Assembly: GCF_003254295.1 (NCBI RefSeq)
Contig: NZ_QKZO01000006.1
Span: 199,246 to 263,245, forward strand
DNA: 64,000 nt
Reading direction: 5' to 3'
Origin: Rhodobacter capsulatus
GTDB lineage: Bacteria > Pseudomonadota > Alphaproteobacteria > Rhodobacterales > Rhodobacteraceae
The notes beneath the pieces were generated by a model. That model was not told the DNA's origin, did not search any database, and saw nothing but the letters and a program-made list of their open reading frames with translations. This document shows positions 36,480 through 46,092 of the stretch, piece after piece; the stretch's first letter is position 1; each line of letters begins with the position of its first letter. Position numbers and translations under genes: made by a program.

Positions 36480-37271
36480 TCAGTGCCCCAGGATCTGGCT
36501 GAGGAATTGCTTCGTCCGCTCCGATTGCGGGTTGTGGAAGAAGTCATGCGGGTTGTTCTGCTCGACGATCTGCCCGTCGGCCATGAAGATCACCCGGTTC
36601 GCCACCGCCTGGGCAAAGCCCATCTCATGGGTGACGCACAGCATCGTCATGCCTTCCTCGGCCAGCTGGATCATCGTATCCAGCACTTCCTTGATCATCT
36701 CGGGATCGAGCGCCGAGGTCGGCTCGTCAAACAGCATGATCTTCGGCTTCATGCAGAGCGAGCGCGCGATCGCCACCCGCTGCTGCTGCCCGCCCGACAG
36801 CTGGCCGGGGTATTTCTGCGCCTGTTCCGGGATCTTCACCTTTTCGAGGTAATACATCGCGGTTTCCTCGGCCTCGCGCCTGGGCACCTTGCGCACCCAA
36901 ATGGGCGCCAGCGTCAGGTTCTCTAAAATCGTCAGATGCGGGAACAGGTTGAAGTGCTGGAACACCATCCCGACTTCCGACCGGACCTTGTCGATGTTCT
37001 TCAGATCCGAGGTCAGTTCGATGCCGTCGACGATGATCTTGCCGGACTGGTGTTCCTCCAGCCGGTTGATGCAGCGGATCATCGTCGATTTCCCCGAGCC
37101 CGAGGGCCCGGCGATCACGATGCGCTCGCCGCGATGCACCGTCAGGTTGATGTCGCGCAACACGTGGAACTGGCCGTACCACTTGTTCATCTGGCTGATC
37201 TGGATCGCGATCTCGTCGCTCACCTGCATGTGGCTGCGGTCGACCGCGTGGTCATAGCTGGGCTCTGACAT
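36480..37271 (-). CDS. bztD: Glu/Gln/Asp/Asn ABC transporter ATP-binding protein
   Basis: ATPase of the polar amino acid importer described in R. capsulatus. Walker [11 protein letters not shown], signature [15 protein letters not shown] and Walker [15 protein letters not shown] are intact, with the switch His in [10 protein letters not shown]. The start at 37271 (MSEPSYDH) has GGAGG upstream, and the gene begins 10 bases after bztC. It has 263 residues. It is the last of four genes, bztA-B-C-D. Confidence 0.95.
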   Translation of the reverse strand: MSEPSYDHAVDRSHMQVSDEIAIQISQMNKWYGQFHVLRDINLTVHRGERIVIAGPSGSGKSTMIRCINRLEEHQSGKIIVDGIELTSDLKNIDKVRSEVGMVFQHFNLFPHLTILENLTLAPIWVRKVPRREAEETAMYYLEKVKIPEQAQKYPGQLSGGQQQRVAIARSLCMKPKIMLFDEPTSALDPEMIKEVLDTMIQLAEEGMTMLCVTHEMGFAQAVANRVIFMADGQIVEQNNPHDFFHNPQSERTKQFLSQILGH

Positions 37272-37281
37272 GAGCGCCTCC

Positions 37282-38586
37282 TTAACGGTGGTCACGCTTC
37301 AGCTTGCGCTCGAGATACATCGAGTAGCGCGACATGCTGAAGTTGAAGAGGAAGAAGATGACGGCGACGAAGATATAGGGTTCCCAATAGGTGCCCTTCC
37401 ACGCCATGTCCGAGCGCACGACGTTCGAAATGCCCTTGAGCGGGTCGAAGAGCCCGACAAAGGCCACCAGCGTCGTATCCTTGAACAGCCCGATGAACGA
37501 GGAGACGATCCCCGGGATCGAGATCTTCAGCGCCTGCGGCATGATGATCAGCCGTTGCGCCTGCCAGTAATCAAGGCCAAGCGCGTCGGCGGCTTCATAT
37601 TGGCCGCGCGGCAGCGCCGCCAGACCGCCCCGGATCACCTCGGCGATATAGGCCGCGGCGAAAAGGGTCACGAGGATGACGACGCGCAAGATCAGATCGA
37701 AGCTGGTCCCCGGCGGCAGGAAGTACTGAAGCAGCAGCGAAGCGGTGAAAAGGAGCGTGATCAAGGGCACGCCGCGGACGAATTCGATCACGCCCACCGA
37801 GAGCGATTTCACGATCAGCATGTCGGATTGCCGCCCCAGCGCCAAGAGGATGCCCAGGGGCAACGAGAGAACGATGGCGGAAACCCCGATCACCAGCGCC
37901 AGCAGGAAGCCGCCGAACTGGTCGCTGTCGACCTCGGAGAGGGCGAAGGGCAGAGCCGATTGCAGCGCCGCCTCGATCGGCGCGGCGGCGTAAAGCCAGA
38001 ACAGCGCCGCCGCGACAAGACCCACCCCGGCCGAGACCGGCACGCCCAGTTTCGGCGCCAGCGCAGTGAACAGCAGGCCAAGGATCACGAAGCCCGCCAG
38101 CACCGCCACCGGCCCCCAGATCGGCCCGCCCCACAGCAGCCAGAAGGCCACGAGCGGGTAAAGCAGCGCGCCCCAAAGGAGCTTGCGCGGCAGCGCGTCG
38201 AACAGCACCGGCGCCAGGGCAAGGAACAGCCCGGCAAAGGTCACGAACAGCCGCCAGTATTGATCGACCGGGTAAAAGCCGAACAGGAACTGGTTCCAGC
38301 GCACCCGGATGACCGCCCAGCAGGCGCCGGTGGCTTCGGGGCCATGGGCGGCGGCGATGATCGCGCGGCATTCGCTCAGCGAATTGGCGTTCCAGACGCC
38401 GTGCAACAGCCAGGGCGCCGCCGCCTGCACCAGCCAGACCGTCGCCAACACGCCAAGGATCGTCAGCGCGGTGTTGAGCGGCCCCGAGAACAGGTTCTCG
38501 CGCATCCATTTGATCGCCCCCACCTGCGACACGGGGGCGGGTTTCGGCGCCAGCATCTCGGTGCGCACGAATGAGGTCTCGCTCAT
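37282..38586 (-). CDS. bztC: Glu/Gln/Asp/Asn ABC transporter permease C
   Basis: A 434-residue inner-membrane permease with several N-terminal helices and a C-terminal HisMQ-type permease domain. The EAA loop is [20 protein letters not shown]. The unusually long N-terminal membrane region, compared with His/Gln permeases of about 220-240 residues, is typical of Bzt/Aap permeases. It starts two bases past the bztB stop and heterodimerises with BztB. Confidence 0.94.
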   Translation of the reverse strand: MSETSFVRTEMLAPKPAPVSQVGAIKWMRENLFSGPLNTALTILGVLATVWLVQAAAPWLLHGVWNANSLSECRAIIAAAHGPEATGACWAVIRVRWNQFLFGFYPVDQYWRLFVTFAGLFLALAPVLFDALPRKLLWGALLYPLVAFWLLWGGPIWGPVAVLAGFVILGLLFTALAPKLGVPVSAGVGLVAAALFWLYAAAPIEAALQSALPFALSEVDSDQFGGFLLALVIGVSAIVLSLPLGILLALGRQSDMLIVKSLSVGVIEFVRGVPLITLLFTASLLLQYFLPPGTSFDLILRVVILVTLFAAAYIAEVIRGGLAALPRGQYEAADALGLDYWQAQRLIIMPQALKISIPGIVSSFIGLFKDTTLVAFVGLFDPLKGISNVVRSDMAWKGTYWEPYIFVAVIFFLFNFSMSRYSMYLERKLKRDHR

Positions 38587-38587
38587 C

Positions 38588-39868
38588 TCACCGCTCCTTC
38601 AGCTTGATCGATTTGTTGTAGAGGTTCATCAGGCTCGAAATCGTCAGGCTGATGGTCAGATAGATCCCCATCATCAGCATCATGCATTCCAGCTCGCGGC
38701 CGGTCTGGTTCAGCGTGATGCCGCCCAAAGTGCCGCGCAGGTCCATGTAGCTGACCGCGATGGCCAGCGACGAGTTCTTCGTCAGGTTCAGGAATTGCGA
38801 GATCAGGGGCGGCACGATCACCCGAAGCGCCTGCGGCAGGATGACAAGGCTCATCGTGCGGCCCGGCCGCAGACCCAGCGCATAAGCGGCCTCGGTCTGG
38901 CCCTTCGAGATCGCCTGAATTCCCGCCCGCACGATTTCCGCGATGAAGGCCGCGGTGTAAAGCGTCAGCGCGATCAGCAACGCAGTGAAGGAATGCAGCA
39001 TCTGGAAGCCGCCGGTGAAGTCGAATCTGGTGATCTGCGGATAATCCAGATGGAAGCCGAGACCGTAGAGCAGCGCCGAAATCGGCGCGAAGAGGATCAG
39101 CAGGCTTGGCCACCAGGTCGTGGGGCGGGTGCCGGTCGCCTCCTGCACCGCCTTGGCGCGGGCGATGAAGCGCCGCCAGCCCCAGAAGGAGGCCGACATC
39201 ACCGCGAGGATCGCCAGCGCGTTCAGGCTGACGGGCAGGTTCCAACCGATATCGACCACGCCCAGCGAATGATCGAAAGCGGGGGCGGGCAGGTTGGTGC
39301 CGCGGTTCGTCACCGCCACCGAGTCAAAGAACCACATCGAGGCCTTGGGCTCCTCGCCCGCGGCCTTCATCGCCTCGGTCAGGCGGAAATCCTTCGGCAC
39401 CGGCCGGGTCTCTGCCAGGATCGTGCCCATGAGCAAGATCCACAAAAGCAGCGGAATGTTGCGGAAGGTCTCGACATAGACCGTCATGATCCGCGCCACG
39501 AGCCAGTTCTGCGACAGCCGCAGCACGCCGATGATCGTGCCAAGCACCGTCGCCAGGATGCAGCCCAGAAAGGACACCAGAAGCGTGTTCAACAGCCCGA
39601 TGACCAGCGCCCGCAAATGGGTGTCGTCGTTCGAATAGGGGATCAGCGTCTGCGCCAGGTCATAGCCCGCCCGCGTCCAAAGGAAGGAAAAGTTGAAGTC
39701 CTTGCCCTTCGCCTCGAGGTTCACATAGGCGTTGTTGAGCAGCCAGACGAGACCGGCCAGAAACAGCAGAAGCACCACGATCTGGATGGTGATCGAGCGG
39801 AACCGCGTGTCGTAAATGAGCATCGAGAGCCGAAAGCCAGCTTTCGGCGGGTCACTTGCAAGTGCCAT
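38588..39868 (-). CDS. bztB: Glu/Gln/Asp/Asn ABC transporter permease B
   Basis: A 426-residue partner permease. The first helix is QIVVLLLFLAGLVWLLNNAY, and the permease domain carries an EAA loop reading GQTEAAYALGLRPGRTMSLV. The start MALASDPPKAG at 39868 has AGGGGAAA upstream; the open frame further upstream includes the attenuator hairpin and is not coding. It is separated from bztA by 126 bases holding a strong stem-loop. Confidence 0.94.
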   Translation of the reverse strand: MALASDPPKAGFRLSMLIYDTRFRSITIQIVVLLLFLAGLVWLLNNAYVNLEAKGKDFNFSFLWTRAGYDLAQTLIPYSNDDTHLRALVIGLLNTLLVSFLGCILATVLGTIIGVLRLSQNWLVARIMTVYVETFRNIPLLLWILLMGTILAETRPVPKDFRLTEAMKAAGEEPKASMWFFDSVAVTNRGTNLPAPAFDHSLGVVDIGWNLPVSLNALAILAVMSASFWGWRRFIARAKAVQEATGTRPTTWWPSLLILFAPISALLYGLGFHLDYPQITRFDFTGGFQMLHSFTALLIALTLYTAAFIAEIVRAGIQAISKGQTEAAYALGLRPGRTMSLVILPQALRVIVPPLISQFLNLTKNSSLAIAVSYMDLRGTLGGITLNQTGRELECMMLMMGIYLTISLTISSLMNLYNKSIKLKER

Positions 39869-39950
39869 GGTTTTCCCCTGTCCGGTCTGCCCCGCGGCTT
39901 TGCGCCGACTGCGTTCGGGACTTGTGCCCCGACAGACCGTCCTTGAAATG

Positions 39951-39982
39951 CAAAATGCGGCCGGGGCTTGGCCCGGCCGCAT
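39951..39982 (-). terminator. Intercistronic stem-loop between bztA and bztB
   Basis: Minus strand ATGCGGCCGGG (39982-39972) pairs with the complementary CCCGGCCGCAT, then TTTTGCATTTC. It sits 12 bases past the bztA stop. A partial terminator or mRNA-stabilising hairpin would give more binding protein than permease. Confidence 0.7.
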
Positions 39983-39994
39983 CGAAAGACTGGA

Positions 39995-41011
39995 TCAGCG
40001 GAACGGCGGGGCGTACATCAGCCCGCCCTGCGTCCATTGCGCGTTCAGGCCGCGCGCCAGACCGATCGAGGTCGAGGCGCCGATATTGGCCTCGAAGACC
40101 TCGCCGTAGTTGCCCGAGGCCAGGATCGCGCGCTTGGCGAAATCGTTGTCGAGACCGATCTTCTTGCCCATGTCGCCTTCGAGGCCGAGCAGGCGGCGGA
40201 TTTCCGGGTTCTGCGTCGTGGCGGCCACTTCTTCCAGGTTCGCCTTGGTCACGCCGTATTCCTCGGCGGCGACGAGCGCGTAGAAGCTCCAGCGGACGAT
40301 GTCGCCCCAGTTGTTGTCGCCATGGCGCACGACCGGGCCGAGCGGTTCCTTCGAAATGATCTCGGGCAGGATCACGATATCGGCGGCATTGGGCAGCGTC
40401 GCGCGCGACGAGGCCAGGCCCGAAGCGTCGGTGGTGTAGCTGTCGCAGGCGCCGGCGGCGAATTTCTGCTGGCCTTCCGCGTCATCGGCGATGTTCACCG
40501 GCGTATAGGTCATGTTGTTCGCCTTGAAGAAATCGGCGAGGTTCATCTCGGTGGTGGTGCCGGTCTGCACGCAGATCGTCGCGCCATCAAGTTCCTTGGC
40601 CGAGCTGACGCCGAGCGACTTGTTCACCATGAAGCCCTGACCGTCGTAGTAGTTGACGGCGACGAAATCGAGCGCCAGCTCGGTATCGCGCGAGAAGGTC
40701 CAGGTCGAGTTGCGCACCAGCACGTCGACCTCGCCCGAGGCCAGCGCGGTGAAGCGGGTCTCGCCGGTCAGCGGCACGTATTTCACTTTCATCGGATCGC
40801 CCAGCACCGCCGCCGCGACGGCCTTGCAGACCGCGACGTCAAAGCCCTGATAGACCCCGTTGGCATCCGGCGCGGCGAACCCGGTCAGGCCGGGGTTCGA
40901 GCCGCAGATCAGCTGGCCGCGGGCCTTGACGTCATCCAGCGTCGAGGCCGAAGCAGCGCCCGCCACGAGGGCGGCCAGCGCGACCGAGCCGAAGAATACG
41001 GATTTTTTCAT
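39995..41011 (-). CDS. bztA: Glu/Gln/Asp/Asn periplasmic binding protein
   Basis: A 338-residue solute-binding protein. The signal peptide MKKSVFFGSVALAALVAGAA is cleaved near ASAST. The family-3 extracellular binding fold shows LICGSNPGLTGFA, GFDVAVCKAVAAAV, LASGEVDVLVRNSTWTFSRD and CVQTGTTTE. The start at 41011 has GGAAGAGG; the open frame beyond it is promoter DNA. It captures the amino acids for BztB/C/D and is the first gene, with a sigma-54-like element upstream. Confidence 0.95.
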   Translation of the reverse strand: MKKSVFFGSVALAALVAGAASASTLDDVKARGQLICGSNPGLTGFAAPDANGVYQGFDVAVCKAVAAAVLGDPMKVKYVPLTGETRFTALASGEVDVLVRNSTWTFSRDTELALDFVAVNYYDGQGFMVNKSLGVSSAKELDGATICVQTGTTTEMNLADFFKANNMTYTPVNIADDAEGQQKFAAGACDSYTTDASGLASSRATLPNAADIVILPEIISKEPLGPVVRHGDNNWGDIVRWSFYALVAAEEYGVTKANLEEVAATTQNPEIRRLLGLEGDMGKKIGLDNDFAKRAILASGNYGEVFEANIGASTSIGLARGLNAQWTQGGLMYAPPFR

Positions 41012-41067
41012 GTTTACCTCTTCCTGAGTTGCCGCCGTTGCGACGGTGAGTCTGCCCTTGACGGGTC

Positions 41068-41082
41068 TGCAAGTTCTGTGCC
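41068..41082 (-). promoter_or_regulatory. Sigma-54-like -24/-12 element upstream of bztA
   Basis: Minus strand GGCAC-N5-TTGCA, with the GG and GC exactly ten bases apart as in RpoN promoters. The predicted start is near 41057, leaving a leader of about 46 bases to the bztA ATG. A TTTGCGCAAA palindrome lies at 41104-41113, upstream of it. No NifA- or NtrC-type activator site was found. Confidence 0.45.
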
Positions 41083-41230
41083 GATCTTCACCGGCAGAGG
41101 AAGTTTGCGCAAATACCCCGGAATTGGTCAAGCGGTCTGAGCAATCTTCAAGGTCGAAACCGCCCATTCGCCGGGCAAATGCCCGTCTCGCAGGCATCCG
41201 GCAGATCGCAAAGGCGTGCAGCTCGGGGTT

Positions 41231-41944
41231 TCAGGCGGTATGCCGCAGTATCCAGAATCGTCCGGCATGGATCAGCGCTTCGCGCTTCAGCGCGGCCATC
41301 TCGGCGGCTTCCTCGTCCGCGCCCCATTGCGCGATCTGCCAGTCCTCGTCGATGCGCGAGAGCCGCCAGGCCTCCTCGGCGGCGATCTCGCCCTCGGCGA
41401 CGGCAAGGCCGAGCACCAGCGAGCCGGTGATGCCGACCAGATCATGCAAAGCCGCCAGTTCCCAGATGTCGCAAGCGGCAACCCGCTCGGCCAGCGCCCG
41501 CTGTGCCTGTTCGGGTTGCGCGACGGGCAGCACCCCCGCCGTCACGATCAGCCGCGCCTGATAGCGGCGCTCGGCCCAGTCCAGCCAGCGGTCCCAGGCC
41601 GCGGCCTGCTGCGCCACCAGCTCCTCGGGCGTCTTCGCGCGGTAGCACAAAAGATCGGTCTCGCCATAGGCCGCGACCAGCTCGGCCACCTCGGCCTGTT
41701 GCGCCCGCACCTTGTCGAGCGCGGCATTGGCCGAGCGCGTCACCGGCATCGTCGTCGGATCGATCTTTTCGCCCTGCGCCTGCCATTCGGCGGCCACGGC
41801 CTCGGCCATCGCCCGGGTCGGCAGAACCAGCGCCGCCTTGGCCGGGGTCTTCACCGCGCGCCCGTCGAGCTTGACCGTGAAGCCATCCTCGCAAACCTCG
41901 ACCCCTGCCGCGTTCCAGAACCGTTTCGCGCTCCAGCCACTCAT
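41231..41944 (-). CDS. ATP12-family chaperone
   Basis: A 237-residue protein of the ATP12 family; in mitochondria ATP12 chaperones the F1 alpha subunit. Seen: the typical N-terminus MSGWSAKRFWNAAGVEVCED, FTVKLDGRAVKTPAKAALVL, and a C-terminal helical part ending RREALIHAGRFWILRHT-like (KREALIHAGRFW). It overlaps the HAD gene by four bases, giving a minus-strand string crcB-rluC-gph-ATP12. No ATP synthase gene is nearby. Confidence 0.85.
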   Translation of the reverse strand: MSGWSAKRFWNAAGVEVCEDGFTVKLDGRAVKTPAKAALVLPTRAMAEAVAAEWQAQGEKIDPTTMPVTRSANAALDKVRAQQAEVAELVAAYGETDLLCYRAKTPEELVAQQAAAWDRWLDWAERRYQARLIVTAGVLPVAQPEQAQRALAERVAACDIWELAALHDLVGITGSLVLGLAVAEGEIAAEEAWRLSRIDEDWQIAQWGADEEAAEMAALKREALIHAGRFWILRHTA

Positions 41945-42597
41945 GCGAACCCCTCCTGCAAAGCCCGTTCCAGCTCCGAAAAACTCTCGACGATCCGCCC
42001 GGCCCCGGCCTGTTCCAGATCCGAAACAGGGTGATAGCCCCAGCTGACGCCGATCGTCGCCACGCCTGCGGCGCGGCCCATCTCGATGTCGAAGGTGGTG
42101 TCGCCGATCATCACCGCGTCTTTCGCCTCCACCCCGGCGACGCGCAGCGCCGCAAGCACCATCGCGGGATGCGGTTTCGACGGATGGTCATCGGCGACCT
42201 GCGCCGAGGTGAAAAGCCCCTCAAGCCCGTGATGGGCGATCAGCGCATTCACGCCGCGCCGCGACTTGCCGGTGGCGATGGCCAAAAGCAGGTCCTCGCG
42301 CCCGGCCAGATGCAAAAGGCACTCCTTAGCGCCCGGGTAAAGCGGCGCGGGCGCGGCGGCGCGGGTGGTGAAATAGCTGGACTTGTAGGCCGCCACCAGA
42401 GCCGCCTGCGTCGCCGCATCGGTTGCGGGGGCCAGCTCCGCCATCGCCACGGGCAGCGACAGGCCGACGATCGACAGCACGTCGCCCCGCGGCGGCAGCG
42501 GCAGGCCGAGGGTGCCGAACGCCTCGGTCATCGCGGCCAGGATATGCGCCTGACTGTCGCTCAGCGTGCCGTCGACGTCGAAGATCGCCAGTTTCAT
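41941..42597 (-). CDS. HAD hydrolase, phosphoglycolate phosphatase-like
   Basis: A 218-residue HAD subfamily IA phosphatase. Motif I is FDVDGTLSDSQ (nucleophile Asp and acid/base Asp), motif II IATGKSR and motif IV VMIGDTTFDIEMG. The cap region (about 15-85) is Gph-like. The substrate is probably 2-phosphoglycolate or another small phosphate ester; not provable from sequence. It overlaps neighbours by four bases on both sides. Confidence 0.85.
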   Translation of the reverse strand: MKLAIFDVDGTLSDSQAHILAAMTEAFGTLGLPLPPRGDVLSIVGLSLPVAMAELAPATDAATQAALVAAYKSSYFTTRAAAPAPLYPGAKECLLHLAGREDLLLAIATGKSRRGVNALIAHHGLEGLFTSAQVADDHPSKPHPAMVLAALRVAGVEAKDAVMIGDTTFDIEMGRAAGVATIGVSWGYHPVSDLEQAGAGRIVESFSELERALQEGFA

Positions 42598-43661
42598 CGA
42601 GCATCCTCGAACGGGTCAAGCGGCGCTTCGCCCTCGATCCAGCCCAGCGTCTTCCAGGTCCGCAGCATGTGATCGGGCAGGGGCGCGGTCAGGGTGACGC
42701 GTTTTTTCGTGATCGGATGATCAAAGGAAATCGTGCGCGCATGCAGATGCAGCTTGCGCGAGATCTCGCCACCCAGCTGCGAGCCCCAGCCGTCGCCCAG
42801 ATTTTCCTGCCCCGAGCCGCCATATTTGCCATCGCCGACGATCGGATGACCCAGTTCCGCCATATGCGCGCGCAGCTGGTGCGTGCGGCCGGTGATCGGC
42901 ACAAGCCCGACCCAGCTGACGCGCGAGCCCAGCCCGTCGATCACCGCGAAATCGGTGGTGGCGCGTTTCGCATCGGGCGTCGCATCGACCTTGGACGGAT
43001 GGATGCAGAGCATCTTTTCGCCCTCGCCGCCGCGGCCATGGCCGGGGGCCTTCACCAGACCATAGCGAATCGTGCCCTTCTTCGGGCTGGGCACGCCCGC
43101 CACCGCCGCCCAATAGATCTTGCGGGTGGTCTTCAGCCGGAACGATTCGGAGAGCGCCCGGGCAACGCGGTCGGTGCGCGCAATCAGCAGCACCCCCGAC
43201 GTGTCCTTGTCGAGCCGGTGCACCATCTTCGGCCGGTCCTTGTAGCCGAACTTGAGCGCATCGAGCAGCCCATCGACATGCCGGTCGCCCTGCCCCGAGC
43301 CGCCCTGCGAGGGCAGCCCCGCAGGCTTGTTCAGCGCGATGATATGTTCATCCTTCCACAGCACCGCGGCCTGGATCATCTTCTCATCGTCGCGCGAAAT
43401 CTGCGTCGCCTCGCGCCGCGCCTCGGAGCGGCTTTCGGGGGCCTTCGCGCCCGCCTCGGGCAGCGGCGGCACGCGCACTTCCATGCCGGGCCCGATCCGG
43501 TCCGAGGCCTTGACCCGCCCGCCATCCACCCGCAACTGCCCGGTGCGGCACATCTTTTCCACCGCGCCCTGGGTCAGCACCGGGAATTTCTTCTTCAGCC
43601 AACGGTCGAGACGGCTTTCGCCCTCGTCCTCGGTCACCTTGATCAGTTGCACCGAACTCAT
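42594..43661 (-). CDS. rluC: RluA/RluC-family pseudouridine synthase
   Basis: A 355-residue 23S rRNA pseudouridine synthase. An N-terminal S4 domain (ESRLDRWLKKKFPVLTQGAVEKM) is followed by the synthase domain with the catalytic motif HRLDKDTSGVLLIART. The synthase C-terminal motif GRTHQLRAHMAELGHPIVGD is also present. RluC modifies 955/2504/2580 in E. coli; exact sites here are inferred. It overlaps both neighbours by four bases. Confidence 0.9.
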   Translation of the reverse strand: MSSVQLIKVTEDEGESRLDRWLKKKFPVLTQGAVEKMCRTGQLRVDGGRVKASDRIGPGMEVRVPPLPEAGAKAPESRSEARREATQISRDDEKMIQAAVLWKDEHIIALNKPAGLPSQGGSGQGDRHVDGLLDALKFGYKDRPKMVHRLDKDTSGVLLIARTDRVARALSESFRLKTTRKIYWAAVAGVPSPKKGTIRYGLVKAPGHGRGGEGEKMLCIHPSKVDATPDAKRATTDFAVIDGLGSRVSWVGLVPITGRTHQLRAHMAELGHPIVGDGKYGGSGQENLGDGWGSQLGGEISRKLHLHARTISFDHPITKKRVTLTAPLPDHMLRTWKTLGWIEGEAPLDPFEDAR

Positions 43662-44035
43662 GCGAAAACCCCCCGTGCGAACGCCATGCCCGCGAAAAGT
43701 GCTGCCAGACCCAGACCGACCGAGCCCAGCACATAGACCGCCGCCGTTCCAACTTCGCCGGTCTCGACCAGCTTCGCCGCATCCAGCGAAAAGGCGGAAA
43801 AGGTGGTGAAGCCGCCGAGGATGCCGGTCATCAGGAACGGCGCGAAGCGATTGCCGCCTTTCATCGCCAGCACCACGACCAGCACGCCCATGGCAAAGCT
43901 GCCAAGGACATTCACCGTCATCGTGGCATAGGGAAAGCCGTGGCCCATAAGCCGCGGCAAGGTGATGTTGACGATATAGCGCAGCGCGGAGCCAAGGGCA
44001 CCGCCAAGCGCGACGAAAAACAGGGTCTGGATCAT
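43658..44035 (-). CDS. crcB: Fluoride ion channel CrcB (Fluc)
   Basis: A 125-residue four-helix membrane protein that exports fluoride as a dual-topology dimer. Signatures GGALGSALRYIVN near the N-terminus and TGILGGFTTFSAFSLD in the third helix are intact. It is the first gene of the crcB-rluC-gph-ATP12 run. Only 31 bases separate it from rarA, too little for a fluoride riboswitch. Confidence 0.95.
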   Translation of the reverse strand: MIQTLFFVALGGALGSALRYIVNITLPRLMGHGFPYATMTVNVLGSFAMGVLVVVLAMKGGNRFAPFLMTGILGGFTTFSAFSLDAAKLVETGEVGTAAVYVLGSVGLGLAALFAGMAFARGVFA

Positions 44036-44066
44036 CCGGCCTCCTTTGCCCCCCGCGCCGCCAATG

Positions 44067-45374
44067 TCAACTGCCGCGCTTTTCGCGCAGCTTCGCGAAC
44101 CAGTCGACGCGCTTCTTCAGCTCGCGTTCAAAGCCACGCTCGACCGGAGTGTAGAAGACCGGCCGTTTCATCCCGTCGGGGAAATAATGCTGCCCCGAAA
44201 AGCCGTCTTCGGCATCGTGGTCGTATTGGTAGCCCGAGCCGAAGCCCTGTTCCTCCATCAGCCGGGTGGGCGCATTCAGGATATGTTTGGGCGGCGGGGC
44301 GGAGCCGGTCTTGCGGGCGGCGTCGCGCGCGGCCTTGTAGGCGACATAGCCCGCGTTCGATTTCGGCGCGAGCGCAAGATAAATGACCGCCTGCGCCAGG
44401 GCCAGTTCGCCCTCGGGAGAGCCCAGCCGTTCATAGGTCTCCCAGGCATGCAGGCAGAGCGTCTGCGCCTGCGGATCGGCCAGCGCGATATCCTCGACCG
44501 CCATCCGGGTCAGGCGGCGGGCGATGAAACGCGGATCCTCGCCGCCTTCGAGCATCCGGCAATACCAGTAGAGCGCAGCATCCGGGTCCGATCCGCGGAC
44601 GGATTTGTGCAAGGCCGAAATCAGGTTGTAATGGCCGTCGCCCGATTTGTCGTAATTCGCCGCCCGCCGCATCAACCGCGACGACAGCGCCTCGGTATCA
44701 AGCGGCGCCGGGAGCTTCCAGGCCATCACCTGCTCGATCAGATTGAGCGCCGCGCGGCCATCGCCATCGGCCATTTCCAGAAGCGCCTCGCGCGCCGGGG
44801 CCTTCAAGGGCAGGGCCTTGCCCATCGCCTGTTCCGCCCGCTGCGCCAGCCGTTCCAGATCCGCCAGCGACAGCCGTTCCAGAACGATCACCTGCGCCCG
44901 CGACAGAAGCGCGGCGTTCAGCTCGAAACTGGGGTTCTCGGTGGTGGCGCCGACCAGAAGGATCGTGCCATCCTCCATATGCGGCAGGAAACTGTCCTGC
45001 TGCGCCTTGTTGAAGCGGTGGATTTCATCGACGAACAGCAGCGTGCCCCGCCCCTGCCCCATCCGCAGCTTCGCTGCCTCGAAGACCTTGCGCAGCTCGG
45101 GCACGCCGGAAAAGATCGCCGAGATCTGCACGAAGGCGCGGTCGCTCTCATGCGCCAGCAGCCGGGCAATCGTCGTCTTGCCGACGCCGGGCGGCCCCCA
45201 GAGGATGAGCGAGCCGAGCGAGCCCGCCGCCAGCATCGCGCCCAAAGGCCCCTCGGGGCCAAGCACATGGGTCTGGCCGATCACCTCGGACAGATGCTGC
45301 GGGCGGATGCGGTCGGCCAGCGGCCGCGGGGCCTCGGCCCCCTTGGGCGTGGATGTGTCGAACAGATCGGGCAT
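44067..45374 (-). CDS. rarA: Replication-associated recombination protein A (MgsA)
   Basis: A 435-residue AAA+ ATPase of the clamp-loader type, acting at stalled forks. Walker A GPPGVGKTTIARLLA, Walker B FVDEIHRFNKAQQDSFL, sensor-1 ATTENPSFELN, and a C-terminal tetramerisation region (KSVRGSDPDAALYWYCRMLE). Its start lies inside a large hairpin at 45375-45433, so the ribosome-binding site may be partly masked. It is followed by crcB. Confidence 0.95.
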   Translation of the reverse strand: MPDLFDTSTPKGAEAPRPLADRIRPQHLSEVIGQTHVLGPEGPLGAMLAAGSLGSLILWGPPGVGKTTIARLLAHESDRAFVQISAIFSGVPELRKVFEAAKLRMGQGRGTLLFVDEIHRFNKAQQDSFLPHMEDGTILLVGATTENPSFELNAALLSRAQVIVLERLSLADLERLAQRAEQAMGKALPLKAPAREALLEMADGDGRAALNLIEQVMAWKLPAPLDTEALSSRLMRRAANYDKSGDGHYNLISALHKSVRGSDPDAALYWYCRMLEGGEDPRFIARRLTRMAVEDIALADPQAQTLCLHAWETYERLGSPEGELALAQAVIYLALAPKSNAGYVAYKAARDAARKTGSAPPPKHILNAPTRLMEEQGFGSGYQYDHDAEDGFSGQHYFPDGMKRPVFYTPVERGFERELKKRVDWFAKLREKRGS

Positions 45375-45433
45375 GGCGGCCCCACCCTAGCCCCGCCTGC
45401 TTCGCGGCGGAAGGGGCGATTGGCGGGGCCGCC
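45375..45433. repeat. Large inverted repeat between gtaI and rarA
   Basis: GGCGGCCCC (45375-45383)/GGGGCCGCC (45425-45433), with an inner GCCCCGCC/GGCGG-GGGGC stem. It may terminate gtaI or restrict rarA translation, since the rarA start abuts it. Confidence 0.5.
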
Positions 45434-45452
45434 ACCGGGCTTTACCCGCGGA

Positions 45453-46043
45453 TCAGTGCAGCTTCGCCATCAGGTCAATCGAAACGCATTGGTAATCGCC
45501 GTCGCCGATGAACATCACCGGCCCGATCGCCTGCGCGACCAGCCCGCAGCGGCGATACCAGCGCGGCCAGCTTGCCGCGCTGATCGCCAGAAGCCGCGTC
45601 GCGCCCTGATCGCGGGCCGAGCGCACCATCGCCTCGACCAGCTGGAAATGCACCTTGCGGCGATCCTGCATCGGGATCTCATGCGAGACGAACACGCGCG
45701 AGCTTTCCCAGACCTGCGGATCGACAGGTGCGGGGTCCCAAAGCAGCTCTTGCGGGATCGATCCGCCCAAAGTGCCCTTCTGGGCATCGCGAATCATGTA
45801 GCTGTAAATGCCGCAACGCGCGGTGGAGGGGGTCAACCGGACCCCGGCGTGGACCTGACCATCGTCATGCACCGCGATCCAGCGGCTTTGCGGCGTGTCA
45901 TACTGGTCGAATTCCATGCCAAGAGCCTCGGGAAGCTCCCAGCGGTTCTGCACGATGAAACTTTGCCGCCTTGCGCGAAAGATATTGGCGAAAAGCTCGC
46001 CGTGGTTGTGCATGTTGGCAAAGGAAAGTGTGGTGGTCTGCAT
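45453..46043 (-). CDS. gtaI: Acyl-homoserine lactone synthase GtaI
   Basis: A 196-residue LuxI-family synthase; in R. capsulatus GtaI makes long-chain (C16) homoserine lactone that stimulates gene transfer agent production. Conserved LuxI residues: Arg-Phe-Trp in [13 protein letters not shown], the two Asp in EFDQYDTP, and Glu and Arg in ESSRVFVS. The start is ATG 46043 with CGGAG upstream. It is the second gene of the gtaR-gtaI pair, 49 bases after gtaR. The family assignment is firm; the product and role are from the species literature. Confidence 0.92.
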   Translation of the reverse strand: MQTTTLSFANMHNHGELFANIFRARRQSFIVQNRWELPEALGMEFDQYDTPQSRWIAVHDDGQVHAGVRLTPSTARCGIYSYMIRDAQKGTLGGSIPQELLWDPAPVDPQVWESSRVFVSHEIPMQDRRKVHFQLVEAMVRSARDQGATRLLAISAASWPRWYRRCGLVAQAIGPVMFIGDGDYQCVSIDLMAKLH

Positions 46044-46092
46044 CGGTCTACTCCGGGTTGGAAAACGGCCCGGAAGTGACCGCTGCGAGGAC

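Noticed and set aside
44036..44066. Fluoride riboswitch before crcB
   Set aside because: Only 31 bases separate rarA from crcB, too short for the motif, and no matching sequence is seen.
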